Shown here: positions 38,479 to 51,511 of the stretch, one piece after another
How positions within the stretch are numbered: position 1 is the first letter of the stretch
How the letters are laid out: every line of letters starts with the position of its first letter
Origin: Vigna angularis
Lineage: Eukaryota; Streptophyta; Magnoliopsida; Fabales; Fabaceae
Direction of reading: 5' to 3'
DNA length: 64,000 nt
Assembly (NCBI RefSeq): GCF_016808095.1
Contig: NC_068970.1
Location: forward strand, 16,598,501 to 16,662,500
The notes under the pieces: model-generated
The model's database searches: none
What the model was told of the DNA's origin: nothing
What the model saw: only the letters and a program-made list of their open reading frames with translations
Program-made: the position numbers and the translations under genes

Positions 38479-41400
38479 TTATCCCGACCAACAAACAGCT
38501 TCAATCTCATCCCTTGCTGACCTGTATAACTCTAACCTATTGGCACATTGCTGTCTCCTTTCGGTCAACTCGGAATTTTCACCCAGCAACTGTGAAAGTT
38601 GCCTTTCCTGAAAAATAAACAGAAAAATATTAGTCGAAAATATTTCCATCTATTTTGAGATACTGCATTTTGATTATCAGACAAGACTGAGTTTTGACGT
38701 TGTATATCAAGATATCTGATCCTGTGAAATATTTAATATTTAGCAGTAGTTCATCCAATGCCCCATATATCCATAGATGTTTGATCCTCTAAATGAAGAT
38801 GAATCCATGTTATTCATAAGTTACGTATTATATACCTCCTTTTTTCCCAGTTGTGCGTAAAAATGGTCTAGTAAAGATCGGTTAGCCTCCCTCACTTGAC
38901 AATGAACCACGGCCTTTGGAATGGAATTCCTCAACGTTTCTGACACCATCCCGACATACGATGAAACATTGGAACCAATTCTCTGGAAGTGTCCCTCAGC
39001 ATAGTGTTCTACAGAGGAGGGAGCTGGATTCATTCCCTTCTCAGCTTCCTGAGGAAGTTTACGGAAGAAATCAACGGTGATGTAGGATGATTCCATTTCC
39101 ACCAGCCGTAACGTTGTCTTCCTACCGTCTTCGCGGAATCTCTCTAATGCCTCATTAGCTGCTGCTGCTACTTCGGCTTGAAGAGTTGGAAACCGCTTCA
39201 ATTCCTAAAATCATTGTCATATTTAAATAAAAGCATGTTACTTCATTCATCCCCATCAGCAGTCAAAAATTCAAAATAAATAAATTCAACTCAAACCTGT
39301 GTTTCTGCAATTGACTTCCTCACTATTTCCTTCAATACGAAATGAACCTGCCACAAATATAGCATTAAGTGTAGCTAAGTATAGTCGGGATTGAAGTTGG
39401 TCTCAAAGAAAGCATAAAACAAAAATCAATAATGAAGCAAATTAGTTCCGATCGAAGAATAGAACTGAACCAAACAATCTAACGCAAAGGCACTTACAGC
39501 ATCTACTGAAGCTTGAGCAGGACCTTTGAAGTAGTGAAGTGAGCTCTCCAGGAGGCGCCGGTAACCTTGCTCTGGAGCGATTAAATGAGGTTGGTACCCA
39601 TCTGCTTCAGATATCACTTTTCTCACATTTTGCAACGATAAATGACGGTCCAGTGGAAGCTTTCTCAGTGCAGCAGGAAGCTGGTGATCGAAAACCCTAT
39701 AAATTCTATCGCCCCCTGGTCGCCTTAAGATAGGAAATACAATAAACTAGAGAAGGTCCAGGCTTTTTTGGGTGACAAATAAGAATTAATAGCATTGATA
39801 TAATGAGGTCTAATCATGAGAAAGTTAGTTGTAATTACTTATCACGCCCAAATATTGTAAAGAAAAACACAAAAACAAAGTATATGATTGTGATTTAAGT
39901 TTCTCAATAATGATTAAATAATCAGCTCCTCCATTCAATTATTGATATTGTCACCAGTTTGAACCGAAAATAAAATAAAAATCTTACCCTCCATCTAAAT
40001 GCTCCTTAAATACTTGTTCAAAATCGCGGCATAATTCTAGAATAGTGTACAGCTGAGCCTGATAAAATTAGAGGGATAAAATTAGAAGAATTACTTGAAC
40101 TTTTATATTGTAGTATAAAGAAGTAAAAATATAATTCCTCACCCCGGCATCAACAGCAACTGGTCTACCAAGGCGTGTCACCTCTTCTTCGAGCTCGTCA
40201 ATGTTTCTATTAATTAAAGATGCAATTTTTGGAATCCGAACTCTTATCACAGACTCTAAATGCTGAAACCAAATCACTTCTATAAGTAACCAACCAAGTA
40301 AACTCTGGACAGCAGAAAAAAATTAGCAAAAGAGAATGTCTTCGCAACACTAAAAACTGCACATAAATAGAAACCTTGGAGAGAATCCTGGCTAGATATT
40401 CCGAGCCCATTTGGCTGGCCAAGTGTGAGTAATCAGGGCTGGTAGTGAAAAATTCACGTTCTCTCCTCCGAGCAGCAATCATATCCACATTCCTATTAAT
40501 ATCTGCCTGAGAACGGTTTACAATTCCCACCCAAGGGTTTTGAAGTCGATAAGATCTTCCCTCAAGGACCTACAAGATGTTCAAAATGGTAACATGAAGG
40601 GTGAGTGTAAAATTATTTTGTACCCATGTCAATAAAATTCACGTAAAATCGGGACTAGGTTCATCACAGGTCAACAATACAATATAACGAGTTTACAGCG
40701 TACTAGAAAACCAAGATTCTTACGTCCAGAGCATTTGTTCCTTTGTCCATCAAATCGAGCTTTGTCAGCACACCAAAAGTTCTTTCCCCTAAACATTTTG
40801 AACGCAGTATCAAGAAAACACCATAATAGCATAACAAAACAATAAATGCATATAATTTGAATAGTTGAAGCATGGCGGTGTACAAAATGCATGAAGCATA
40901 CCAGCAGGGTCAACTTGTCTAGAAACCTTGATGGCATCTGAAGTTGCTATATCTTGATTTGCAGGAGTAATTGCCAAAATTAAGCAATTAGGCTGCAAAA
41001 ACACAAAAAATAATGTGATGGGCAGATTTCAAAAAAGTGCCCTTAGCTGAAACAACAGTAAATCCATGAAAACGTCAAATTCTGTAAAATGAGAAATTAA
41101 TTGGAAGGTGCAAGTTCAAATTATTATCATCGTTCTGGCACACGTTCAAGGGTATAATGTAATACAGGAAAAAGTTAAAAAGTCCCAACAACATTTAAAA
41201 TTCAAAATGCTAACACCTTTTGACGAAAAAATTAGTGTAACCGACAATTGCCAGTACATTAATCACAGGAAATGGAGAAGTAATTTAAATTAAGACAATA
41301 AACTTATTATATATAATCTTTCATTGGCTTTTATCCAACATGGGACAGGCAACTACTTTAAGACAACCAAATAAGAAAAATAAAGAAAGAGATAAGACCA

Positions 41401-43443
41401 AGAGAAAGTTCTTCCCTAAGCTATAAAATTACGTCTTCAGTTACCTTGTCAACATATGAGTGAATCATGTTTTCAATGTCTTGAACAATACTTTCTGGCT
41501 GTTCCTCTGAAAAAATAGAAGATCCTTGACTTATTATTGGGAAAAAGGTAAACGATAAAAAGACTTGGTATATATGAAAAAAGAACAATAAAAAGAAAGC
41601 ATACCTACAGCAAACTTTGTCAAACCAGGCAGATCGATCAGTGTTAGATTGACAACTATCAACAACAAAATAGAAAACCTTTAATGTCACAAAAGAAAAC
41701 GAAAAATTGACAATTCACATACAGACAGCAACCTCACTACAGGCAAAGGCAGCCAAGCACACGTAATTCCCTTGATTGTTATAATAAATACGCAATTCAA
41801 AATGAGCAACTTATAATGCAATTCAATTATAAATACGGTACTGGAGAAAAAACACTGGATCGCTTTTAATTGATACGCAATATAAGTCATATAACATGGT
41901 AACTATAATCTGAAAATACAGCATCAAATAAATCAATAAGTAAATAGCACAAATGAAACTATCAAGATTTCAGGAGACAAGGACTGATTACATCTTCTCT
42001 CCCACAAAACATCAATTATGCTTTAAGACAATAGAAAAAAGCTTTTTTCTTCCCATATCCCAGAACCATGAGAGGGTTTCTAAATCAAGGAATAGTGCAG
42101 TACATATCACACCAAAAAATGAAAATGTAAATATACATATAAAACTTTACCGTTCGGGGAATATATGCGGAGATGAATAGGAACAGGAGATATCCGCTTT
42201 GTTTTCTCAGTCAGTCTATCAGTTTCATCTTCAATTTCCTTTCGAACCATAGCTATAGAAGATGAAAAGATATCAAACATCAAATTGAAAATAGTTTATC
42301 TAAAACAAAAGATAGGAAAATTGCTTATCTACTTCTGAGTAATGTAAACCATATATTCAAAGATTTTCACTGGTGTCAACTTCCATAATATTTACCAAAA
42401 GACATAACACTTGCAGCGAATGTCATTATATAATTTTGGGCAACCAAAGAAGCATGCATAGCATGCAATCAGTGGTAGACGGATGATCTTTGTAAAATGT
42501 CCTACACTGTCAAAAACATAATAATTCATGTCATCACGAGTCCAGAGACCATCGGATGAGTTTTAAATCTTTAACCAGGAAATGCTAAAGTAGCAAGCCA
42601 AATAGAGATTAAGATATCATGTGTTGATGAAAAGCATGCAGTTGCGAGATACATATATTTAGCCACCAATGCAAAAAAGAATTAAACCTGAAAGAATGAC
42701 AGATCAGAAAGAAAAAATTTTCAAAGATAAACCAGGCTACAAACACTTCATTGAAAAGAAAGAAATAGAGAAAGAAAGGCATGCATGCTGAGTATGCAAT
42801 GTGTAGTCTAAAGAACTCTTATTTCCAGAATCTTAAAATGGGGAATAAAAATAAATATCATTTGCATGAGAAACAAGAAGACGTACAGAAATCAGTAAAG
42901 CGTTTCTTAGGCAAGTGCAGAAATTCCGCATAATCCTGTAGTCCCTGGTCTATTTTGTGCAGCTGCAGCACCAAAGGCCTTCGCGTCACAATCCCTAAAA
43001 ATGACAAAAAAAAATTAAATTACACAAGCAAGATTAAAAAAAAAAAAACAAATGAATTTCTCTTTCAAAAGATCCAACCATTTCCCTCTCCTAACCAAAC
43101 AGGACAAATCAGAATGAAAAACAAAAATTAATAATCAAAGAATGAACAGTTGAAGCTATAAGAATAAATAACCTGATCCCCGCGGAAGAAAATCGCGACC
43201 GACAATGCTCTCCAGAACCGAAGACTTTCCAGAACTCTAAAAGACTTAAAATAAGTGGCGTAGATAACGAAATGGATAGAAAGGGAAGGAATGGAAGAAA
43301 CGAGAAGAGCGAACCTGGCCGCCGACGACGGCAACGGAGGGAAGGGCTTCCCAGAGTGTAGGCAAAGCGGCGCCGGCGCCGTGGTCGCCGAGAACCGTAC
43401 AGGCGTGCTGAATTCGGTTGACGAGTGCGATCAAGGTGTCCAT
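38479..43443 (-). CDS. DRP1: Dynamin-related protein 1 (phragmoplastin type)
   Basis: A large GTPase that polymerises on membranes in cell plate formation and clathrin-mediated endocytosis. Fifteen minus-strand exons join in frame to 610 aa: 43443-43315, 43236-43173, 42994-42887, 42252-42151, 41655-41605, 41506-41445, 40992-40902, 40788-40724, 40569-40375, 40262-40143, 40058-39988, 39723-39498, 39347-39297, 39204-38836, 38607-38479. GTPase motifs: GGQSSGKSS (G1, residues 41-49), RGSGIVTRRP (G2), DLPG (G3), TKLD (G4). The middle domain runs from [25 protein letters not shown]. The GTPase effector domain is at the C-terminus ([15 protein letters not shown]). No PH or proline-rich domain is present, as expected for DRP1 (about 610-625 aa). 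It ends CWSG. Start chosen at [12 protein letters not shown], the conserved family start. Confidence 0.95.
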
Positions 43444-43993
43444 TGGTTGGTTGAGCGAGGGAAGAAATGAGAGTGAGGGTGTGGAAGTGGAAGAGCGAAA
43501 GAGGAGTAGCAGAGTAAAGAGGAAGACGAACAGAGAAATGAGAATAAGGGAAGCTATTTTTGTTGTTAGTGTGTTTTCCGTTATGTGCTTACGCTTTTCT
43601 GAGAGAATATTTTTAAAATTTGGAAGGAGAGAGTTGGAATGATGGACCACGTAAGCGAGAGGCGTCCTTTATAGTAGACTTGCGTTAAGGTTATTGGCTT
43701 CGCAGCTTTCTCTTTCTTCCGTTTTTTCGTATCAGTCAATTCTTTTTTATTATTTTCACTCTCGGTGAGAAATGTTGAACCTGAATATTATATTTAATAA
43801 AATAATTATATTAGGATATTATTATTTTCATATCAACCATTTTTTACAGAAATTTTACTTCTATTATTTTATTTTTTTTTTAAATTTGTAAATGAAAAAA
43901 TTAATTTTTTAATGATTAAAATACTCTTAAAAATAGATTGTGAATTGGTGGAAATAGATTGTGAATTAATTTTTTAATGATTAAAATACTCTT

Positions 43994-44031
<38 letters not shown>

Positions 44032-44643
44032 TTCATATTTCATATTGAATCAAAAAAATCAAATATTATATATACTTATACTCATATCAATGCAAATAAT
44101 CTATGTTAAAATTGAAACAAATTCAGATAATTATATCATGAAAATTAGTTATGATATTGATAATAAAAATTTTACTTACAAGAAAGTAGCTAACTAAAAA
44201 GAAGATAACTAAATTAAAGATATGAAAACTCTAAATATGCACGACTAGAAATTAAATCAATCTATAATATTTAAATGATTACAAATTTTATTTTCAGTTG
44301 GTTCATTAGGATTGAATTAGATTTAAAATTCATTTTTTAATCTAGATTAGAGTTTATCTTAATAAAATTTATGTTGTTAAGTATAATATTTCACCCTAAA
44401 TACAAATTGTATAAAATTGAATTAGTTTTAAAGTCATTTTTATCGCAACAACAGCAAAAGAAACTTGACTAATGAGATTGGTAAAAAAATGAAAATATCT
44501 CAATAATCACGTGCTGAATAGAATGTTGGAACTAAAGCAAAATCAACATTGACCATAGTACTGAAGACGATATACAAAACTTTATTTTATAAAACTCAAT
44601 GCATAAATATAGTTTTGATAAAACTTTATTTGTGCTGTTGTAT
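43444..44643. promoter_or_regulatory. DRP1 upstream region and spacer to the purine permease pair
   Basis: The DRP1 leader lies just right of 43443, and the frame is open upstream to a Met at 43650. A (TA)n run occupies about 43997-44028. The rest, to the 3' end of the first purine permease, is AT-rich with no gene. Confidence 0.45.
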
Positions 44644-45729
44644 TTATGAAATTAATTCTTCTACCTTTGAAAGGCCAAGGCCATCATCAATTTTATCTTG
44701 CTTGGCCTTTTGGTCATCGAGATAATATTGGTAAATATAGGACAGAAAGCCCCATATAGCTAACAAGAAGGATATAACCTTCACCCCATAAATCTTGTCA
44801 TGAAACACAAACACAGCAAGGATAGGAGTTATGGTGAGTTCCAGGTTACCTATTACAACAGAGAACAACGAAGATGCCTCAAAAATCAATCCTAACATAC
44901 CAATGCATGCTATTTGCCATGTCACAGCAATCCAAACCAGAGTCATTACGTAAGACACTCCACCGTATTTAAACTCCTTCATCTCTCTTCCCATACTTCT
45001 CCAATCTCCGCTTACAAACAATCCCACAAGGCCAGTGACTGAAGCAATGAGCATGGGGTAAAAATTCATCCTCAACAGAGAAAGATAGGTTTCTTCTGTC
45101 TTTGCAATCTTCACAAAATAGAGCTGCAAGAGAGCGTGGTGCAAAGCAAACATGGCAGATGCAGCAAGGGCACAGAAGATTCCGATTAGTTGCTTCTCTT
45201 TCGGAAGGTTTGTGTCCTCGGATTCAGTGTTGATTGCGACTAGGATAACTGACATAGTAAGAACAACTATAGAGTTCAATATCAATGCAGTGAACTTTTG
45301 GGAATTGAGTAAGAAAGTAGCTACCGCATTGAAGACTAGTTGGGTGGCACAAACTAGGGCAAAAGTGGAAAGAGGAAGACATGAAAGTCCATAGGAATAC
45401 AAGAAGTCCATTGCTGCCAACAGTAGACCAAAACCTAGGTACAAGGGAATCATAACTGAGCTTCTTGGTTCGGTTTTGGTTTTGGAGGAATCATGGTTGG
45501 TTGATTTGGCAGAGTAAATTAGGAGTGGAATTAGTATAGGGAACCCACAAGATTGATTAGCTGTTGCAATCCATTTGTTTTTACCACCTTTGTCAAAGTA
45601 GAACCTTCCCAAAAGTGTGGCTGTGCATTGGCCTGCGAGAAGTAAGATTGTATAAAGGGACAAACGCAACCAACGTTTGTATTTTCCGAATGCTGAATGT
45701 TGATGTTGCTGAGTAAAAGCTGTGGACAT
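44644..45729 (-). CDS. PUP: Purine permease family transporter (PUP), copy 1
   Basis: A plasma-membrane transporter of the drug/metabolite superfamily that imports purines, cytokinins or related bases in plants. The uninterrupted frame gives 361 aa from the ATG at 45729 (MSTAFTQQHQ). About ten hydrophobic segments are visible, beginning WLRLSLYTILLLAGQCTATLLGRFYF, with family landmarks GGKNKWIAT, YSYGLSCLPLSTFALVCATQL, FNAVATFLLNSQKFTA and the C-terminal FHDKIYGVKVISFLLAIWGF. Plant PUPs usually have a tiny first exon; a possible one here is 46039-46014, joining in phase at 45739, but this is a weak call. It is a tandem partner of the copy at 49791 on the same strand. Confidence 0.9.
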   Translation of the reverse strand: MSTAFTQQHQHSAFGKYKRWLRLSLYTILLLAGQCTATLLGRFYFDKGGKNKWIATANQSCGFPILIPLLIYSAKSTNHDSSKTKTEPRSSVMIPLYLGFGLLLAAMDFLYSYGLSCLPLSTFALVCATQLVFNAVATFLLNSQKFTALILNSIVVLTMSVILVAINTESEDTNLPKEKQLIGIFCALAASAMFALHHALLQLYFVKIAKTEETYLSLLRMNFYPMLIASVTGLVGLFVSGDWRSMGREMKEFKYGGVSYVMTLVWIAVTWQIACIGMLGLIFEASSLFSVVIGNLELTITPILAVFVFHDKIYGVKVISFLLAIWGFLSYIYQYYLDDQKAKQDKIDDGLGLSKVEELIS

Positions 45730-45747
45730 TGTGTTCAAGCTGCACAC

Positions 45748-46249
45748 GGTAATCTAGCAGAATACAAATATAAGAAATTGAGATTAGTTCTTTTACTTTC
45801 TCTCTTAAATAGAATCGGTTCAATTGAGATAAGGGAGGGATGCAGGAGCAATTTTTTATGATTTTCACCAAATATTTCCACTAACTAATAAAATTGGATT
45901 GAGTTGGACTATTGAAACATTGTTTGGGCAATCAAATCATTTTATAATATCTGGTTTAATCATATACTCTTTCTTACTGTTTTTTATATTGGTTTCCAGC
46001 ATATAGACATTACCTTTTTTTTTCGTGATGATATTTCATCTATTTTTCTTGAAGAAACATTTTTGGCCTTGGCCTTCCTGAAAAGTTGAAATACCTGACT
46101 TATAATTGTTTTTATTAAATATTCATATACGTATACTTTTTTTTACCGTCCACTGCGCTAATCAAATATTTTTTTTTCAAAATATGCATCTCCGTAATAT
46201 TTTATTGATCAAAATTTTTGAAATACTGATTTGATTTAAGCAATGGACA
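45748..46249. promoter_or_regulatory. Upstream region of purine permease copy 1
   Basis: AT-rich DNA that may contain a short first exon (46039-46014, 26 bp, donor GT). No other feature seen. Confidence 0.35.
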
Positions 46250-46250
<1 letters not shown>

Positions 46251-46340
<90 letters not shown>

Positions 46341-46347
46341 TATATAT
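46251..46347. repeat. (TA)n microsatellite
   Basis: About 97 bp of alternating TA with a G interruption at 46301 and an AA break near 46336. Open frames reading IYIYIY here are artefacts of the repeat. Confidence 0.95.
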
Positions 46348-46562
46348 GCTGCAAACTAAATGCTGATTATAAAATTTAAAACTAGACAAGGATATGATCA
46401 AGCTCATTTAAATAAATTTCTTTAATTCGGATAAAATGAAATTTAAAAATCCAAATGAAATTCCATATTTGTAAGAAACGAGGGTTAATTTAGATTATTA
46501 ATTTATAAATGTTCATCGGAAATATTTATTTAATCAATAATAAATATAAAATAATTGTAATT

Positions 46563-47480
46563 TTACACTGAAAAAAAGATTGAATTATAGATGAAATTTT
46601 ATTGACAAAAATAATTTGTCTCGATAGAATTTATCAATAAATTTTAGAAATTTAATTAATAAATTTGTTGATAAAATTTGTGGATAATATTTATTAATAA
46701 ATTAGAATGTTTATTATTGACAAAAATGTAATAATCGTCAATAAAATTTATCAACATATATTTTTTCCAATAAATGGATATTAAAGTTTTCATTTTTTAG
46801 ACTTTAACCATATCACACGATAAAATTAGTCATTAAATCCATTTGTAATTTAATTTTTTTATAATTCATCGATAATTAAATATTTTTAAATTTATAGGTA
46901 AATCTATTAATAAAATATATGTCAATTTTCTCACCAAGTCTAACAAAATATTTGTTATAAGTTAATTCAAGATATATGAGAAAACAAAATATTTGTTATA
47001 AGTTAATTCAAGATATATGAGAAGAAGAAAAATGAGAAGAAAGAAGAAAAAGAAGCAACAACAACATACGTAAAGGTGACGACAATATTGCAAAGACAAT
47101 AACAATGACAAAGATAACAACAAAAAAGAGAATGAAAAAAAGAAAACAAAATAAGGAGGAGAAGGAAGCAACAAACACTAAAGTGATAAAACAACGAACG
47201 AGAAAGAAAGGAAAAAAAATTGAAGGTAAAGAAAAAAACTAAATCATAATAATTACGTGTAAATAATTATTGACAACCAAAATTCATTAATAATTATCAA
47301 TAAATACTTATTAGCGAATTTTAATCATTGATGATTTTCAAAAGGTCTTTATATCTATTAATAAAATTATCAACAAGTATATGACAATTTTTTTTATCAT
47401 AAGTAAATCATTAATTAAAGATTTTGGTGATAATTGACAAATTTCGTTCATCATTAAATTTGTTTCCTTTTATAATGTTA
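46563..47480. mobile_element. Possible non-autonomous CACTA-like element
   Basis: Candidate ends are CACTGAAAAAAAG at 46566 and the complement CATTATAAAAGG at 47477, with TTA directly outside both (46563-46565, 47478-47480). The interior near each end is rich in short strings like TTTATCAATAAATT and TTGACAAA in both orientations, reminiscent of CACTA subterminal repeats. The terminal match is imperfect and TTA is common in AT-rich DNA, so this is tentative. No transposase. Confidence 0.3.
46942..47021. repeat. Direct duplication, 41-bp period
   Basis: The segment from AACAAAATATTTGTTATAAG through AAGATATATGAG occurs at 46942-46980 and again, identical, at 46983-47021. Confidence 0.9.
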
Positions 47481-49790
47481 TGTTTGTGTAATATTTCATA
47501 AACATTTTAGTCAAAACTTTTATTTTCTCTAATTAATTTGTAAGAATATAGATGTTCATCAAATCAAGAGAGTGGTTAAAATTTTTTGAATTATTTAATA
47601 TAGATGTTCAACAAATTTTGAATTATTTTGATAGTTAGTTTGAATGGTTAAAGAAAAGTAAAATAGAAAACAATAAAGAAGAGATAAAAGTAAAAACAAT
47701 AGGTAGAGAGATATTGAGATTACATTAACATAAGTTAGTTTAATTAGTTTACATTAACCTAAATCTACTATTAATTTAATTCAATTACATTAAGATAAAT
47801 TGTTCCATAATTTTGATTATACAACATAATTATATTCTTTCTATCATGAGTAATATGCAGTGCACTTAAAAATATTACTTTTTAAAAATTTATCAAAATA
47901 AAATGAGTGTGTCTTCCTTCACTCACCAGTCTCATCCTGTGTCTCCTTAGTTTTCTATTATTTCAACTGTGTTCCTGTCAGAACTACAGAAAATATTTTG
48001 ACTGCTTTTACCCATTCCGCAATTAAAAGCTAAACACCAACACATTAAATTAAATTGTAGGAATTTATCTAATGATGAATGAATTTGAAAATATCACCTG
48101 CGTTGACTAATTTCTAAAGTAAGAATGTGTACAAAGGAAGAGAACAAAAAAATCCAATAAACTTCTTGGTGCAATTTGATCTAAGAACTCTAACTTGTTT
48201 AATGAAGCTCAACAAGTATTTTAGGAGAAAGTATCTTGAATAACTCTTAAAGTTTGTTTTCTATAATGTGTAATATATTCTCTTCAATTTTAAGAAATAA
48301 TTTTAAATACAATATTCAAAAAATAAATGTAATTGATTATTATTTAAAATAATTGGCTATAATATTTTTAATATGATATGAAAATTCATCAAAAATAATT
48401 TAATGAAAAAATTATTTTAAAGTAATAATTGGTTACATGTTTAGCTAATATTTTGAAAGCTTCAAAATAATAAATTGTACCTTTAATATAATTAATTATC
48501 ATCAATTATCATTGCTAATGATGACTTACTATTTAATCCAACGGTCATATTAAGTGGCACCATACTTGAATTCACAATCGTTTTCTTAATTTTGAATTTT
48601 TTATACGTTACAAACTCTTCATTTATATTGAAAGTGTTATATCCACGAATTTCTCTTATTTGTAAAACAGTTTAGAAACCACATCAATTGTTGAGTTTTT
48701 CAGATAAACATAGGAAGAGTTCAAATAAATGAAATATTATGTCTATCTCACTATGGATAATTATAGAAAATGTTTGAGAAATATAGGATGCCTGAATCAA
48801 AATTTGCTTGAACACCTCTAGGACATCATTGTTAATGTAATAGAAATGTTTTTCATAGAAACTTAATTGCAAAAATTCACTGAGAGAGTTAACATTTAAC
48901 TAATTAATTTTTTTTTCATATGTAAAGATATGCCAATAATGACAATGCAAAATAACAGCCATGTAAACTAAATTAATAACAAAATCAAATAACAATGACT
49001 CAATTTAACAATATAAAAATTTTCTAAGTACAGGATGGAATTTTATTAATAAAAAATTGATTAAAAGTACTAAAATTTATAAAACACTTAAAACTTAAGT
49101 AACCTATTATTCTTAATGAGATAGATAAATAGTATTTCATCAAAAACAATTATAATATTACATAACCAGGATCTTTCTATTTAGTGTATACAATATTTTT
49201 TTAACATTATTCTTGAAATAAAAGGAAATGTACTTATGAATTAGTTATAATATTTAATAATAATTCAATTTTAGTTTAATTTTTAAAAGTGTGAACAAAT
49301 AGGCTCAAAACCTATGTTTTGGCTATGTTAGTATATTTTAAAAAGTACAGAGATAATTATTTCTAGGTTTAATTTTTTTCTATAACTTATTTATTTTTTG
49401 AAAGCTTCATTTTGACCATGTCTAACGGTAAAGAAGGAAAACAAAAAGCAGGTTTGCCTTTTGGTGGTGAGTACTTTAATTAACTGAGATGAGTGCTTCC
49501 CATGGTCCAATTAGCATTTCCATCACAAAGAAGGGTTAAGAATTTAAAATGTGGGAGGGTTTGTTCTTAGTTTTTTCACACATGAAACAGATATGCAATG
49601 CAGGATAAAAAAAGTTATATAATCTAGGAATGTCAGAAATATATATAATAATCTCAAATGTAATTATAATCAATATTAACTAATCATATGAATTTCTACA
49701 AAATATTTTATTTTTCTTGTAAAAGTACAAATCAAGCTGTGCCAGACACAATTCACAAAACCATTCTCTTTGGTCCATCCGATTCCACAA
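47481..49790. other. AT-rich intergenic region between the two purine permeases
   Basis: No gene is seen. The right end is the 3' flank of purine permease copy 2. Confidence 0.45.
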
Positions 49791-51511
49791 TCAGCAAATT
49801 TCTACCTCAGCCAGTGAAACCCCAAGGCCATTACTTTTATCTGTCTTGGCTTTTTTGTGATCTATATAATGTTGATACACATAAGATAGAAAGCCCCACA
49901 CTGCTAACAACAAGGCTATAAACTTCACCCCATTCACCTTGTCATGGAAGAAGATCACTGCAAGGATGGGAACAATGGGCAACGACAAGGTACCTATTAC
50001 ATTTGAAAACAATGAAGATACCTCAAAAATCAACCCCAGCATACCAACAGATGATATTTGCCATGTCACAGCGGTCCAAAGTAGAGTCATTACATATGAC
50101 ACAATTCCCTTCTTATAATCCTTACTTTCCTCATCCAAACTTTTCCACTCTCCACTTGCAAACAAGCCCACAACACATGCACAGGTAGCAATGAAGGATG
50201 GGTAAATTTGCATGTCTAACACAACAGTAAAGGTTTCTCTCTTGATAACCTTCTCAAAAGAAAGCTGCACAAGAGAGAGATATAAAGAAAATGTAGCTGA
50301 TGCACCAATAGTGCAGAAGAACCCAATTATATGTTTTTCTCTGGAAAGTCCCGTTTGATCCTCAGAATCAGCATCGATTGCAAGCAGGGAAGCTGATATG
50401 GTAAGTAGGACTATAGAATTGAATATGAATGCTGTGAACTTCTGCGAATTGAGGAAGAAAGAGAATATTGCATTGAAGCCTAATTGGGTTGCACACAGCA
50501 GAGAATAGGTGGAAAGAGGGAGATATAGAAGTCCATAGGAGTACATCAAGTTGTCCCCTGTCAGTATTAAGCCAAAAGCTAGGTAGAGGAAAACAAGGAT
50601 AGAAAATTTTGGTTTTGTTCTATGGGAATCATTGTTGAGCTCGTTAGTTAATTTGTCCTGCTTTCTTGTTGAGAAGTAAAAAAGGAGTGGAAAAAGTATA
50701 GGGAATCCTGCTGATTGAACAAAAGTTGCCATCCATTTGCTATTACCACCATTGTCATAGTATAACCTTCCCAGAAGAGTAGCTGCAGATTGGCCTGCCA
50801 GAAGAAAGATTATGTAGAGAGACACACGCAACCACCATTTGCATTTTTCGAATCTTGGATGTCCAAGTTTCTGTATGACATTTGTGCTTCTGTTAGAGTC
50901 GTGCACTTTTCCATCATCTGAGGATATACACACGAGAAACTTAGATTAGTGCTATCATTTCTGACATAATCAGAAGTAGTTTAAACTACTGGGACTCTAG
51001 AGACAAATTTCTTTGGTTTTTTGCGAAAGTAGTTCCTCTAATCCAAATACTAAATAATATAGTCAAGTCTTATATCTTTGTTTAGTTTATGCCATTAAAT
51101 TATTGAGAAGAAAATGGACATAAAACCAAAAACAGGTTTCCAACCAAACAATATCTAACTTAGATATTGAAATGGGACATGACAATGTTATTAGCCAATT
51201 ACAAGGAACAATTTCCTACGAGAATTGACCGAACACCAAGAGGCTCGCCATCCACCTGTTTGTCATAATATCTAACTTAATAGTAAATCCTATTAGAAGA
51301 AACAATGATTCTTAAGCAATCAATAAAGGAGGAGGATGTTGGAAATCAGTGAGAAATTATGTTCCTTTAGTGTCTGTTTCTGTTCCAGAATAACCAAGCA
51401 GGTCCTACTCATCCCTCCCTTAAAAAGATGTAAGAGTTTCTCTTTTAACGAGTAGTGTTTAAGAAACTAACCTGTATTTTGTAGCTGCTGGTCTTGAACC
51501 ATCATCTCCAT
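49791..51511 (-). CDS. PUP: Purine permease family transporter (PUP), copy 2
   Basis: A transporter of the same family as copy 1. Two exons: 51511-51472 (MEMMVQDQQLQNT plus one base) and 50917-49791, separated by a GT-AG intron of about 550 bp. They join in phase to 388 aa. Hydrophobic segments start at WWLRVSLYIIFLLAGQSAATLLGRLYY. Landmarks are GGNSKWMAT, YSYGLLYLPLSTYSLLCATQL, FFLNSQKFTAF, WTAVTWQISSVGMLGLIFE and FHDKVNGVKFIALLLAVWGF. The tiny first exon is the usual PUP gene structure. It lies about 4 kb from copy 1 and is related along its whole length, so this is a tandem duplication, but the two have diverged substantially, notably in the N-terminal tail and the loop after the second segment. 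Confidence 0.92.

Noticed and set aside
46177..46407. Minus-strand frame of alternating Ile and Tyr
   Set aside because: Translation of the (TA)n microsatellite.
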